From positions 1-33,976 of IMG/VR virus record IMGVR_UViG_3300046090_000075: a stretch of DNA of 33,976 bases, one strand, 5' to 3'. The notes under the pieces were generated by a model, which was given only the letters and a program-made list of their open reading frames with translations, did no database searches and was not told the origin of the DNA. Of the stretch, positions 24,653 through 31,237 are shown in pieces. The first letter of the stretch is position 1. The number at the start of each line of letters is the position of its first letter. A program made the translations under genes and the position numbers. The DNA comes from a virus.

Positions 24653-25045
24653 CTATTTTTCACGAACAAACTGCCCTCCTATCATAGTTCCTTTACGTTT
24701 TGAAATTATATAATAAGCACTTTGCAAACATTCTTCAAGCTTTAATCCTTGCATTTCAGCTTGTAAAATAATCGTAACGAGTATATCCCCCAAAGCGTCA
24801 ATAATTTCTTCTCTATTGTCCTCGTCTATCGCTGAAATAAGCTCCAATACTTCTTCGTGAGTTTTCTCGGCTTGTTTCATTGTGGTGCCATTATCTAAAA
24901 TTCCTTTTTGTTTTCCCCAAGCTATTACCAAAGCTTCTAATTCTTGATATTTCATTTTTCTTTCTGTTATTATTAGTTTATATTTTGGATTGTAACCAAA
25001 AGGAGTAATCCCTATACTCTGGTTTTTATTGTATTCTAATTTCAT
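24653..25045 (-). CDS. mazG: MazG-like NTP pyrophosphohydrolase
   Basis: Residues 31-130 form a MazG-type all-helical domain. It has HEEVLEL with E64, E65 and E68 and a second acidic helix EEIIDALGD with E80, D83 and D87: the EExxE...ExxD magnesium site that hydrolyses nucleoside triphosphates to monophosphates. Phage versions are thought to alter (p)ppGpp or dNTP pools. A 30-aa N-terminal extension precedes the domain. It is kept because the ATG at 25045 overlaps the stop of the upstream 59-aa gene as ATGA, as in the preceding overlaps. An internal ATG at 24955 is the alternative start. Confidence 0.85.
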   Translation of the reverse strand: MKLEYNKNQSIGITPFGYNPKYKLIITERKMKYQELEALVIAWGKQKGILDNGTTMKQAEKTHEEVLELISAIDEDNREEIIDALGDILVTIILQAEMQGLKLEECLQSAYYIISKRKGTMIGGQFVREK

Positions 25046-25221
25046 AATCTTTTTTCTTTTTTATTTTCCAATTCTATAATGTCTTGAATATTTGACTTTC
25101 CCTTTTTTCTGTCAACCAAGTCAACAACTTCTAAAACTTTTTTTAAAAGCTCTTGGCACAATTCTATGTTACGCATACGAAGCCCAACATCAATGTACTT
25201 TTGTCGATTTTCTTTTGTCAT
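25042..25221 (-). CDS. 59-aa early protein, function unknown
   Basis: An ORF of 59 codons starting MTKENRQKYIDVGLRMRN, with a predicted coiled helix LCQELLKKVLEVVDLVDRKK and a charged end. Its ATG overlaps the stop of the 52-aa gene and its stop overlaps the MazG ATG, both as ATGA. The chained overlaps make translation very likely. It is highly charged and cytoplasmic. I recognise no family. Confidence 0.75.
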   Translation of the reverse strand: MTKENRQKYIDVGLRMRNIELCQELLKKVLEVVDLVDRKKGKSNIQDIIELENKKEKRL

Positions 25222-25376
25222 AATAATTTTTGTTTTTTATATTTCTTCCATTTCTTTTTTGCTAATTTAGTAGCTTTTTCCAAAGCTGATATATAAAGCA
25301 TATTATATTCTGGAAACTTTTTATCAATAAAATAACCATCTAAGAAAGCGCCTATGTATTTTTGTTTTTCTGTCAT
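25218..25376 (-). CDS. 52-aa early protein, function unknown
   Basis: An ORF of 52 codons beginning MTEKQKYIGAFLDGYFIDKK. It ends in a lysine-rich tail (KKKWKKYKKQKLL) suited to binding nucleic acid or a membrane surface. ATGA overlaps link it to both neighbours. No family recognised. Confidence 0.75.
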   Translation of the reverse strand: MTEKQKYIGAFLDGYFIDKKFPEYNMLYISALEKATKLAKKKWKKYKKQKLL

Positions 25377-25495
25377 TTTTTCAAATCGTATTTAATTGGT
25401 TTTATGTCTTTGTGGTTTTCAGCCAGTTGTTTTGCTTCTTTTTTCAATCTTTTTTCTTCTTCAAAAATTGTTTCTTTTGGGGGTTTTGTTTTCAT
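25373..25495 (-). CDS. 40-aa early protein, function unknown
   Basis: A 40-codon ORF beginning MKTKPPKETIFEEEKRLKKE, all charged and helical. Its ATG is 3 bp after the stop of the 83-aa gene and its stop overlaps the next ATG as ATGA. It is the first of four genes chained by translational coupling down to MazG. No function can be assigned. Confidence 0.7.
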   Translation of the reverse strand: MKTKPPKETIFEEEKRLKKEAKQLAENHKDIKPIKYDLKK

Positions 25496-25498
25496 ATC

Positions 25499-25750
25499 TT
25501 ATTTGTTTATGAATTCGTAAATTATATCTGGACTTAATTTATTGGCTTTACTTTGTCTGACTGAATATTGCCAAGGTACTTGACTATTTAATTGGTCTAT
25601 ACTCATATTTCGTATTGTTTCCATTCTGTGTTCCAGTTTGGCAATTTCAATACAAAGCTTTCCGAGTGCTTCTTCTGGGCAAAATTTCAAATATCTTTTA
25701 TAAGAAATCAATTGTGACTCAATTCTATTTCTGTGAGCTATTACTTTCAT
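25499..25750 (-). CDS. 83-aa early protein, function unknown
   Basis: A basic helical protein (MKVIAHRNRIESQLISYKRYLKF, LCIEIAKLEHRMETIRNM) ending in LSPDIIYEFINK. It starts 2 bp after the stop of the HNH-AP2 gene at 25753 and leads into the chain of tiny genes. The central helices could form a short coiled coil. No recognisable family. Confidence 0.7.
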   Translation of the reverse strand: MKVIAHRNRIESQLISYKRYLKFCPEEALGKLCIEIAKLEHRMETIRNMSIDQLNSQVPWQYSVRQSKANKLSPDIIYEFINK

Positions 25751-25752
25751 TT

Positions 25753-26286
25753 TTAAATTTGTTTTAATTTTTCTTGATATGCATTTGAAGCTTCTTCAAT
25801 TGTTTTATATAATCCTAAACATAATTGTTTTCCGTTAATTCTTATTTTTGCCCTATATTTTTTTAAATCTTTTCTATAATGAACACCAACTGGTAAACCT
25901 GATTTTATTACTCTTTCTTTTGAGCAATTTTCTCTTTGACTTACTATTCTTAAATTACTTATTGAATTATTTAAAGTGTTACTATCAATATGGTCAATTA
26001 CCATTTTATGACCTTGAAATTTATAACCTAAAAATACAGATGCTAAAATTTGATGAATTGGTATTCTTTTTGGTTTTAAACCGCTAATTTGAACAAAAAC
26101 TTGTTTGTAATTTTTTATAGATATTTCTATTTTTTCATTTGTTATTTCTCCATAAAAAACCATATTTGAACCGCTACCTTTTCCATACCATTCTTTTGGT
26201 ATTTTTTTAATACGACCACATTTTGTGACTTCAATGTTTGTTTCTAAACCATTGTAATAAAATGGTTTCCATTCTAAATTTTTCAT
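25753..26286 (-). CDS. homing endonuclease: HNH-AP2
   Basis: From MKNLEW the protein is 177 aa. It has an N-terminal strand-rich NUMOD-like part (NIEVTKCGRIKKIP). The HNH nuclease spans about 80-135 (IPIHQILASVFLGY, MVIDHIDSNTLNNSISNLRIVS, QREN). A C-terminal AP2 domain follows (GLPVGVHYRKDLKKYRAKI, LGLYKTIEEASNAY). It is related in layout to the gene at 23325 but clearly diverged. The ATG at 26328 seen in a longer reading lies inside the leader pseudoknot; 26286 gives the domain start and a 12-nt spacing from helix B'. Confidence 0.88.
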   Translation of the reverse strand: MKNLEWKPFYYNGLETNIEVTKCGRIKKIPKEWYGKGSGSNMVFYGEITNEKIEISIKNYKQVFVQISGLKPKRIPIHQILASVFLGYKFQGHKMVIDHIDSNTLNNSISNLRIVSQRENCSKERVIKSGLPVGVHYRKDLKKYRAKIRINGKQLCLGLYKTIEEASNAYQEKLKQI

Positions 26287-26298
26287 AAAATAAAAAAA

Positions 26299-26366
26299 CC
26301 ACCAAATCAAAGGTCGCAGTCTTATCATTGGTGGAATTTATTTAAATTTTTATAAGTATCTGCGAC
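26299..26366 (-). promoter_or_regulatory. leader RNA pseudoknot, copy 2 (HNH-AP2 gene)
   Basis: On the minus strand: A GTCGCAG (26366-26360), B CCACCAA (26334-26328), A' CTGCGAC (26319-26313), B' TTGGTGG (26305-26299). Both helices are 7 bp and perfect. Loops are 25, 8 and 7 nt. L1 begins ATACTTA, L2 begins TGATAA, L3 contains TTTGAT. B' runs into seven T and the ATG 12 nt later. Confidence 0.78.
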
Positions 26367-26376
26367 AATACAAGAA

Positions 26377-26384
26377 CAAATTTA
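26377..26384 (-). promoter_or_regulatory. -7 box of the HNH-AP2 gene at 26286
   Basis: TAAATTTG on the minus strand, identical to the -7 boxes at 23928, 31157, 32429 and 33919, lies 10 nt before helix A of the pseudoknot. A matching TTTG upstream is not seen (TATT at the 19-bp position). Confidence 0.5.
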
Positions 26385-26422
26385 AAAATAATTTTTAAAA
26401 TTTAATATTTTTTTTCATTTTT

Positions 26423-26743
26423 TTAATCTAAATATTGATAAATCGGTTCTTTTGTACTTTTAGTATTTAATAAATTGTAAATCTTTTGTTTTGTTAATCC
26501 AGTTTTTTCAACACAATCAGCAACTGAATCAAATATTTCACCATCTGAAATTCTAATTACTTTTTTTAGTTCTCCATTTGTTTTTTGAACATAAAAAGGA
26601 TTTTTCGGTATTTTTCCATTTTTAATACTTTCCAAAACTTGATAATCCATTTCTGTGTATTTTGAATGGTGCTTATTTAAAAGACGATGATTTTTAATAC
26701 CAGCGTCTGAAAATATTTTATTTATAATTTTATTTGTTAGCAT
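26423..26743 (-). CDS. NUMOD1-like DNA-binding protein
   Basis: A 106-aa protein with a C-terminal module VIRISDGEIFDSVADCVEKTGLTKQKIYNLLN, which matches the NUMOD1 pattern (I-x-I-S-x-G-E-x-F-x-S followed by an HTH) found in homing endonucleases. The N-terminal half (MLTNKIINKIFSDAGIKNHR, YQVLESIKNGKIP) is basic with no nuclease motif. It may be a nuclease remnant or a stand-alone DNA binder. It overlaps the upstream gene by 14 bp. Confidence 0.72.
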   Translation of the reverse strand: MLTNKIINKIFSDAGIKNHRLLNKHHSKYTEMDYQVLESIKNGKIPKNPFYVQKTNGELKKVIRISDGEIFDSVADCVEKTGLTKQKIYNLLNTKSTKEPIYQYLD

Positions 26744-27107
26744 TCTTTTTTTTATTATTTATTCTATGAACGGTCGCTTCTATTATTTCGTGGTCTATAT
26801 TACAAGCTTCAACAATTTGTGTCAGCGCAACTTTTGAAGGTAATTTTTGAAGGGAAATGAATTTTACCATTTTAGAATATTCATTTGCAATTTTAATTGT
26901 TTCTTCTTGACCATTATTGAAAACAACATTGTAATCCCTTTCAGCTAATGGTTCAAGTTCTTTAATTAAAGAATTCATTTGTTGTTTGAGTCTTTGTTTA
27001 TTGTAATGCGTTCCTTGAAGTTCCTCCAAGTTTTCTAATAATAGCTGGATAAGAATAATTGCTTCCAACAATACTAACATATTTTTATCCGATTTTTCGT
27101 TGTTCAT
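26730..27107 (-). CDS. 125-aa early protein, function unknown
   Basis: The protein has a leucine/isoleucine-rich helix near the start (LVLLEAIILIQLLLENLEEL), probably amphipathic rather than transmembrane because acids are interspersed. A basic helix (NKQRLKQQMNSLIKELEPL) and a C-terminal lysine/asparagine-rich end follow. It is next to the replication genes with a 12-bp gap. No family recognised. Confidence 0.7.
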   Translation of the reverse strand: MNNEKSDKNMLVLLEAIILIQLLLENLEELQGTHYNKQRLKQQMNSLIKELEPLAERDYNVVFNNGQEETIKIANEYSKMVKFISLQKLPSKVALTQIVEACNIDHEIIEATVHRINNKKKNANK

Positions 27108-27118
27108 TTTTTTTGGTT

Positions 27119-27955
27119 TTAAATTATTACTGATTTATTTTCATTTTTAGCTCTTGTAAAAAAATCTATTAAGATTAACTTTTTGACCATTACATCAATT
27201 TTTTTACTTTCTCCGTGGATGATATTATCTAATTCTTTTTTTATTGCTTTACGTTCGCTTGAATTTTGAGTTGGCTGGTTTTTCAATTGAATTTCCAATA
27301 GTTTACGAGCTTTTATATTTTTCTTAATATAATAATCCCAATATTGTGAATCGCTATCTTTTGGCACGTGAATTAATCCCCTCAAGACAAGTTCATCAAA
27401 AATATACACAAGCGGTTCACTTACTTCATTATCGCTCTTAAAATCATTGTATTTTCTATTTATAGCTTCAGTCATTAATTGAAACTTTTCTTCTTCTGTT
27501 TTTTCTGCAGCTTGTATTTCGTTTGAAATATTTAATTCTATCTTTTTTTCTGACTTCCATTTTTGGTATTTCTTAAAAACTTTTGCGATGTAAGTAGAAT
27601 TAAAAAGCTGGAAATGTTCTGTTTGTTCTGTGAATTGACCGAAACGCTCCATTTCAAACGCTTTTACCATTTCTTCAAAAGTGAAATTTGACCAGTAACC
27701 ATCAAGCATATTAATAATATCTTGCTTCATAAAACTATCAATTGGATTTTTAATTTCCATTAATACAGAAGTTTGTGTAATCCAACCAGTAACTAAAAAA
27801 ACAAAATTCGGGTCTTTTTTTATTTCTTTAATTTTTTTGAAGTCGTATGATTTTTGCAAAAAGGATTTGACTGGCAAATTAATATCTATTTGAACATTCT
27901 GTCTTTTTTGCAAATAAAAATTTTCTGAATTTGTAATTTGAATTTGATTTTCCAT
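27119..27955 (-). CDS. replication-associated protein, function unknown
   Basis: From MENQIQITNS it is 278 aa. It is helical and aromatic-rich with FLQKSYDFKKIKEI, MLDGYWSNFTFEEMVKAFEM and YIAKVFKKYQKWKSEKK. Proteins with this pattern follow replication-initiator-like genes in Bacteroidota phages (from memory). They may act as a helicase loader or origin partner (inference). No Walker A motif is visible, so it is not a DnaC-type ATPase. Start 27955 is 1 bp after the upstream stop; the ATG at 27985 would overlap that gene. Confidence 0.65.
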   Translation of the reverse strand: MENQIQITNSENFYLQKRQNVQIDINLPVKSFLQKSYDFKKIKEIKKDPNFVFLVTGWITQTSVLMEIKNPIDSFMKQDIINMLDGYWSNFTFEEMVKAFEMERFGQFTEQTEHFQLFNSTYIAKVFKKYQKWKSEKKIELNISNEIQAAEKTEEEKFQLMTEAINRKYNDFKSDNEVSEPLVYIFDELVLRGLIHVPKDSDSQYWDYYIKKNIKARKLLEIQLKNQPTQNSSERKAIKKELDNIIHGESKKIDVMVKKLILIDFFTRAKNENKSVII

Positions 27956-27956
27956 T

Positions 27957-28703
27957 TTAAAGATTGTTTTGTTGGCTTGGAACATAAAGCCCAGTGGTAT
28001 CTAAATTTTGTTGAATAGTTGAAGCGGTTTGTCTTCCAGCAACAATTGGCTCAATTTCTTTTTTATTTGATTGAAAACTTTTATCACGACTTGCCCAATT
28101 TTTTAATCTTCTTTCCAAATCCCAAGTTTTTTCCATTTCCATTCTAAATTTAGAATTTGATTTATTTGGTTCTGTCCAATATTCGTAAAAATCTTTTATC
28201 ATTTTACGTTCATAAATAGAATTGAAAATAGAAAGCGAGGTAGCAAATTTTAATTTGCGTTCTTCAATATTATTTTCTTTTATTTTATTTTCTTTTATTT
28301 TATTTTCTATTATGGTATCACTTTCGCTTTGCGGTATTGATGCGGTCGCATTGCGCTCGCTTTCTTCCTTTTGTTTTCGGTGCTTTTCCCATCGTTCTTT
28401 TGCATTTTTGCTATTTTGTGAGCTTGTATTTTTAAATTCAGACAATTGTTCATTCAAAAAATCAATACAAATATACCCATCTTTTTGTTCGATTATATTT
28501 TCATCGAATAGCGAATTTAATGCGTTCGCATTACCAGCGCATAATTTTTGTATTGCCAATTTAACTGGTAAGTCACCAAGTCTTGACCAATACATAGAAC
28601 ACAAGTCAATAAATAATCCTTTATTTTCTCTTGAACAAATTTGAATATTCCCATTCTCCCATTGGTTTGGCTCAAATTTAAAATAGGGTAGTTCTTTAGC
28701 CAT
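27957..28703 (-). CDS. replication-initiation-like protein
   Basis: From MAKELPYF the protein is 248 aa. Residues 1-75 (PYFKFEPNQWENGNIQICS, GLFIDLCSMYWSR, LPVKLAIQKLC) form a winged-helix domain like the N-terminus of phage replisome-organiser proteins. A flexible KENKIKENN repeat linker near 135-150 follows. The C-terminal part (KMIKDFYEYWTEPN, RMEMEKTWDLERRLKNWASRD) is the motif common at the end of such initiators. A longer reading from 28769 begins in the leader pseudoknot and is rejected. Confidence 0.8.
   Translation of the reverse strand: MAKELPYFKFEPNQWENGNIQICSRENKGLFIDLCSMYWSRLGDLPVKLAIQKLCAGNANALNSLFDENIIEQKDGYICIDFLNEQLSEFKNTSSQNSKNAKERWEKHRKQKEESERNATASIPQSESDTIIENKIKENKIKENNIEERKLKFATSLSIFNSIYERKMIKDFYEYWTEPNKSNSKFRMEMEKTWDLERRLKNWASRDKSFQSNKKEIEPIVAGRQTASTIQQNLDTTGLYVPSQQNNL
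28273..28309 (-). repeat. tandem repeat coding for IKENK units
   Basis: About two and a half copies of a 15-bp unit (plus strand TTTTATTTTCTTTTA) encode repeated IKENK in the linker of the replication protein. Copy number may vary by slippage without breaking the frame because the unit is a multiple of three. Confidence 0.6.
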
Positions 28704-28729
28704 AATTCGTGTATTATATTTAAAACATA

Positions 28730-28813
28730 AACGGCTATAAATCCAAACGCTTCTCACTTCGTTTTTCATTATAGCCGTTGTAAAATTTCTTTAGGTTGAG
28801 TATAAGTGAGAAG
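28730..28813 (-). promoter_or_regulatory. leader RNA pseudoknot, copy 3 (replication gene)
   Basis: On the minus strand: A CTTCTCACTT (28813-28804), B AACGGCTATAA (28779-28769), A' AAGTGAGAAG (28759-28750), B' TTATAGCCGTT (28740-28730). Helices are 10 and 11 bp, both perfect. Loops are 24, 9 and 9 nt. L1 begins ATACTCA, L2 TGAAAA and L3 contains TTTGGAT, like copy 2. It begins 12 nt after a TAATTTAG box (28833-28826) and ends 26 nt before the ATG at 28703. Confidence 0.78.
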
Positions 28814-28825
28814 TCAACCACGGAG

Positions 28826-28833
28826 CTAAATTA
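28826..28833 (-). promoter_or_regulatory. possible -7 box of the replication operon
   Basis: TAATTTAG on the minus strand is one base off TAnnTTTG, at the same distance from the pseudoknot as the TAAATTTG boxes of copies 1 and 2. No -33 TTTG is evident. Confidence 0.35.
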
Positions 28834-28864
28834 AAAATATTAATTAAATAAAAAAAATTATTTA

Positions 28865-29038
28865 TCATTTTTTTTCGTTTGTAATTTTAAATTGAGAAAA
28901 ACCTTTCTTGTAAGCAATGTATTGAAAGCCTTTTTTTCGCTTGTTTTTATGAAAGTGAAGCCATTCATCTAATTGCATATATTTCTTTCTTAAAATGCCA
29001 GTTTTTAGCTCAATAGCAATGATTTCTATTTCTTCCAT
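28865..29038 (-). CDS. 57-aa basic protein, function unknown
   Basis: A 57-codon ORF beginning MEEIEIIAIELKTGILRKKY, then a basic second half (FHKNKRKKGFQYIAYKKG). The ATG overlaps the end of the upstream endonuclease gene by 13 bp. It is followed by the promoter region of the replication gene. It may have been the original neighbour of NinG before the endonuclease inserted (inference). No family recognised. Confidence 0.65.
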   Translation of the reverse strand: MEEIEIIAIELKTGILRKKYMQLDEWLHFHKNKRKKGFQYIAYKKGFSQFKITNEKK

Positions 29039-29637
29039 TGCTTAATTTCTGTATCAATTGCTTTCTGGTGTTCCCAACCTCTTTTTATTCTTGCTAAAAT
29101 TGTAAAATAATTTTTTTCTTTTCTTAATTTTTCTAACAAAATTTTTAATGCAATTTTTTCATTATTATAAAAAACATAAAATGTATTATCTCTATTATTA
29201 CAATTTATTTTTGATGTTACAAATCTGCAATTTTCTGGAAAATAACCTAATGAATTATTTTTTCTATCTAATTGTAAACCTTTTTTATATCCGTTTTCAA
29301 TACACCAATTATAAAATTCATCAAAATTATTAAGCCAATTTTCACTAACTTTAATCCCTTTGTCAAAATAAAGATGTCTTTGAAAATAATTTTCAGAAGT
29401 TCTATACTTAATACCTCTCCACAATTTACATATAGGTGAATTACCAATTCCATTTCTTGTTTTTACATAGCAGCCACAAGATTGTATTTTACCTCTTTTT
29501 AAATGTAGCCATCTAACTTTTTTTTCATTACCACATTCACATTTACATAAAAAAGCCTTATTCTTTTGACCACTTGGTAAAATATAACTTTCAGCATTTG
29601 AAATTATTTCTAATTTTCCAATTTTAAAACCTATCAT
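29026..29637 (-). CDS. HNH-like homing endonuclease with zinc ribbon (second copy)
   Basis: A 203-aa protein with CKCECG and CGCY zinc-ribbon cysteines (about 31-36 and 54-57). It then has KLWRGIKYRTSE, FDKGIKVSENWLNNFDEFYNW, LQLDRKNNSLGYFPENCRFV and KINCNNRDN. It is the same family as the gene at 23976 but diverged. The usual G-G-R-G-I is FDKGIKV here, and D-R-I-D is DRKNN. The C-terminal ILARIKRGWEHQKAID is the repeated DNA-binding module. It sits between ninG and the 57-aa gene and overlaps the latter. Confidence 0.8.
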   Translation of the reverse strand: MIGFKIGKLEIISNAESYILPSGQKNKAFLCKCECGNEKKVRWLHLKRGKIQSCGCYVKTRNGIGNSPICKLWRGIKYRTSENYFQRHLYFDKGIKVSENWLNNFDEFYNWCIENGYKKGLQLDRKNNSLGYFPENCRFVTSKINCNNRDNTFYVFYNNEKIALKILLEKLRKEKNYFTILARIKRGWEHQKAIDTEIKQWKK

Positions 29638-29660
29638 ATTATATAAATTACAATTAACGT

Positions 29661-30215
29661 TTACAAATTTAACATTAATTCTTTATATTTTTTATCATAA
29701 TATGATTTTTTTTCAATTAGTTCTTCTCTTGTATATTTATAGTCTCTTTTATAATTTGATTCATATTCTAATTTTTCAACAAATTTAACTCCAAACCTTT
29801 TAATTAATCCTTTTCTATATTCTAATAAATTTCCTGAAAGATACTTATTACAATGCGTGTTACATTGTTTATGGCAATTTCTTTCGTCAAAAATTAATCC
29901 AGAGTACATTCCAGCTGAAAAAAAATGCCCACCAGCCCAATCAGTTGTCTGGAAATTTCCGCAACTAATACATGGCAAATATTTGTCTCTTAATCTAACA
30001 TATTTTTGAAATGATTTTTTAGCTTCAGCTTCTAAGTCTGAAAGCGTTTTTAACTTTTCTTTTAAGATACTTTTTTCTTTTTTAGCCTTGTTTACTTTTA
30101 ATTTATTTGAATAATCAATCGCGCATTTTGGCGAGCAAACTGGAATTAATGGTCTATTAGGTGTAAATACTTCATTACAAATTTTGCATCGTCTTGGCTT
30201 TATTTTATATTCCAT
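29661..30215 (-). CDS. ninG: NinG recombination protein
   Basis: The 184-aa protein has an N-terminal zinc module (RRCKICNEVFTPNRP, VCSPKC) and a charged helix. A second module follows: LPCISCG, DWAGGHFFSAGMYSGLIFDERN, CHKQCNTHCNKYLSGN, as in lambda NinG (Rap). Rap cleaves recombination branch structures. It lies directly after the exonuclease (1-bp gap) in a recombination cluster. Confidence 0.92.
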   Translation of the reverse strand: MEYKIKPRRCKICNEVFTPNRPLIPVCSPKCAIDYSNKLKVNKAKKEKSILKEKLKTLSDLEAEAKKSFQKYVRLRDKYLPCISCGNFQTTDWAGGHFFSAGMYSGLIFDERNCHKQCNTHCNKYLSGNLLEYRKGLIKRFGVKFVEKLEYESNYKRDYKYTREELIEKKSYYDKKYKELMLNL

Positions 30216-30216
30216 T

Positions 30217-31128
30217 TTATATAATTTGATTTGCCAATTCCAAACTCAAATCATTTAAAAATGTTCTCGCTTTGTCAATTTGGCTTTTTATTGAATCTAT
30301 TAAAACTTGGTCTTTTGAAGTTTTGAAAATTTTAATTCTCATATTTTCTGGAATTTCTCTGAAGTCTGTGAACCAATCAATATTTACACTTGGATTTTGT
30401 TCGCAAAATTCTAACAATCCTTTATGAGTATAAATTTTATTTTGAACAATCTCAACAATTAAATGAATAGAATCTTCGCGAATGTTTCCGTCATTATCCA
30501 TTACGTTATAATTCCAATCCGCTCGTCTAATTTCGTCATTTATAATCTTATGTGGAGTATCAACAAGGCAATAAATCAACTCGGCTTCTTCTATTCCAGT
30601 TAAATCCATATACCCGTTGAGCTGGTACACATAATCTTGATTTTTAATTTCAGTATCATACATTGGAAATGTAGAATAATCCCAAGATGATTTGATGTCA
30701 CGAATCACTCCAGCTTTGTTATCTGGCTCCCCACTAAAATATTCATTCTTAAAACGCTCTTTATTTTTAAAAAACGGCTTTCCAATAAAGTTAGAATACA
30801 AAGTCAAAGACTGGTCCTCAACTTGAATACCTTTTTCAGTGTATTTGCTTTTCATAATATTGCTTCTTTTGAAAATATATTCACGATGCAATTGTTTCAA
30901 ATACGTTTTAACACCAGCGGAAAGCTCAATTGGTGCGTGTTTTTTAGCTAATAAATCGCCAAGGGTAATCGTTTGCTTCTCTGTTATCTTTCCTACTTTT
31001 TGTTTTTCAAGTAAGTCAATCATTGTTTTTTCTTGATTTTCTGTCAAGTTTGGTTTTACACCAGTCATCAAAGAGCCAAGTCCAGAACAACGAAATAGGT
31101 AATTTTCAAATGTAACTTCGGTTTTCAT
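30217..31128 (-). CDS. YqaJ/lambda-type recombination exonuclease
   Basis: The 303-aa protein has the PD-(D/E)XK core of the family: a GEPDNKAGVIRDIKSSWD segment near 140-157 with acid and lysine residues, then QLNGYMDLTGIEEAELIYCLVDTP. The N-terminal part is helical with FRCSGLGSLM at the start of the nuclease fold. It should resect double-stranded ends to give single strands for RecT. It is encoded downstream of recT but in a separate transcript with its own promoter after a terminator. Confidence 0.85.
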   Translation of the reverse strand: MKTEVTFENYLFRCSGLGSLMTGVKPNLTENQEKTMIDLLEKQKVGKITEKQTITLGDLLAKKHAPIELSAGVKTYLKQLHREYIFKRSNIMKSKYTEKGIQVEDQSLTLYSNFIGKPFFKNKERFKNEYFSGEPDNKAGVIRDIKSSWDYSTFPMYDTEIKNQDYVYQLNGYMDLTGIEEAELIYCLVDTPHKIINDEIRRADWNYNVMDNDGNIREDSIHLIVEIVQNKIYTHKGLLEFCEQNPSVNIDWFTDFREIPENMRIKIFKTSKDQVLIDSIKSQIDKARTFLNDLSLELANQII

Positions 31129-31156
31129 AATATTGATTTTTATTGATTTTGAATAG

Positions 31157-31187
31157 CAAATTTAATAAATAAATTTTAATTAACAAA
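31157..31187 (-). promoter_or_regulatory. promoter of the exonuclease-ninG operon
   Basis: TTTG (31187-31184), 19 bp, TAAATTTG (31164-31157) on the minus strand, followed by an A-rich leader that ends AATCAATATTATG at the exonuclease start. It lies just after the terminator of the recT pair. Confidence 0.75.
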
Positions 31188-31195
31188 TTTTATAT

Positions 31196-31226
31196 AAAAA
31201 AAGCGAGATTTATTTTAAACCTCGCT
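31196..31226 (-). terminator. intrinsic terminator after the recT-DUF3127 pair
   Basis: On the minus strand AGCGAGGTTTA, loop AAA, TAAATCTCGCT gives an 11-bp stem with one G-U, followed by TTTTTT. It is 11 bp after the stop of the DUF3127 gene. It reads almost as well on the plus strand but lacks a T-run there. Confidence 0.85.
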
Positions 31227-31237
31227 GATTATAAAAA

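Noticed and set aside
23325-26366. Pseudoknot leaders plus HNH genes as HEARO/omega-RNA with IsrB/IscB
   Set aside because: The proteins are short NUMOD/HNH/AP2 types without a RuvC domain and the RNAs are about 70-85 nt, far smaller than those guide RNAs.
28273-28309. Repeat cluster as a CRISPR array
   Set aside because: Short in-frame tandem units without spacers, inside a coding sequence.
28704-28769. 22-residue extension of the replication protein
   Set aside because: Its ATG lies in helix B of the leader structure and the winged-helix domain begins at MAKELPYF.
29664-29671. TAAATTTG box at the 3' end of ninG
   Set aside because: It overlaps the ninG stop region and has no TTTG upstream; in an AT-rich genome it may be chance, so it was not listed as a promoter.
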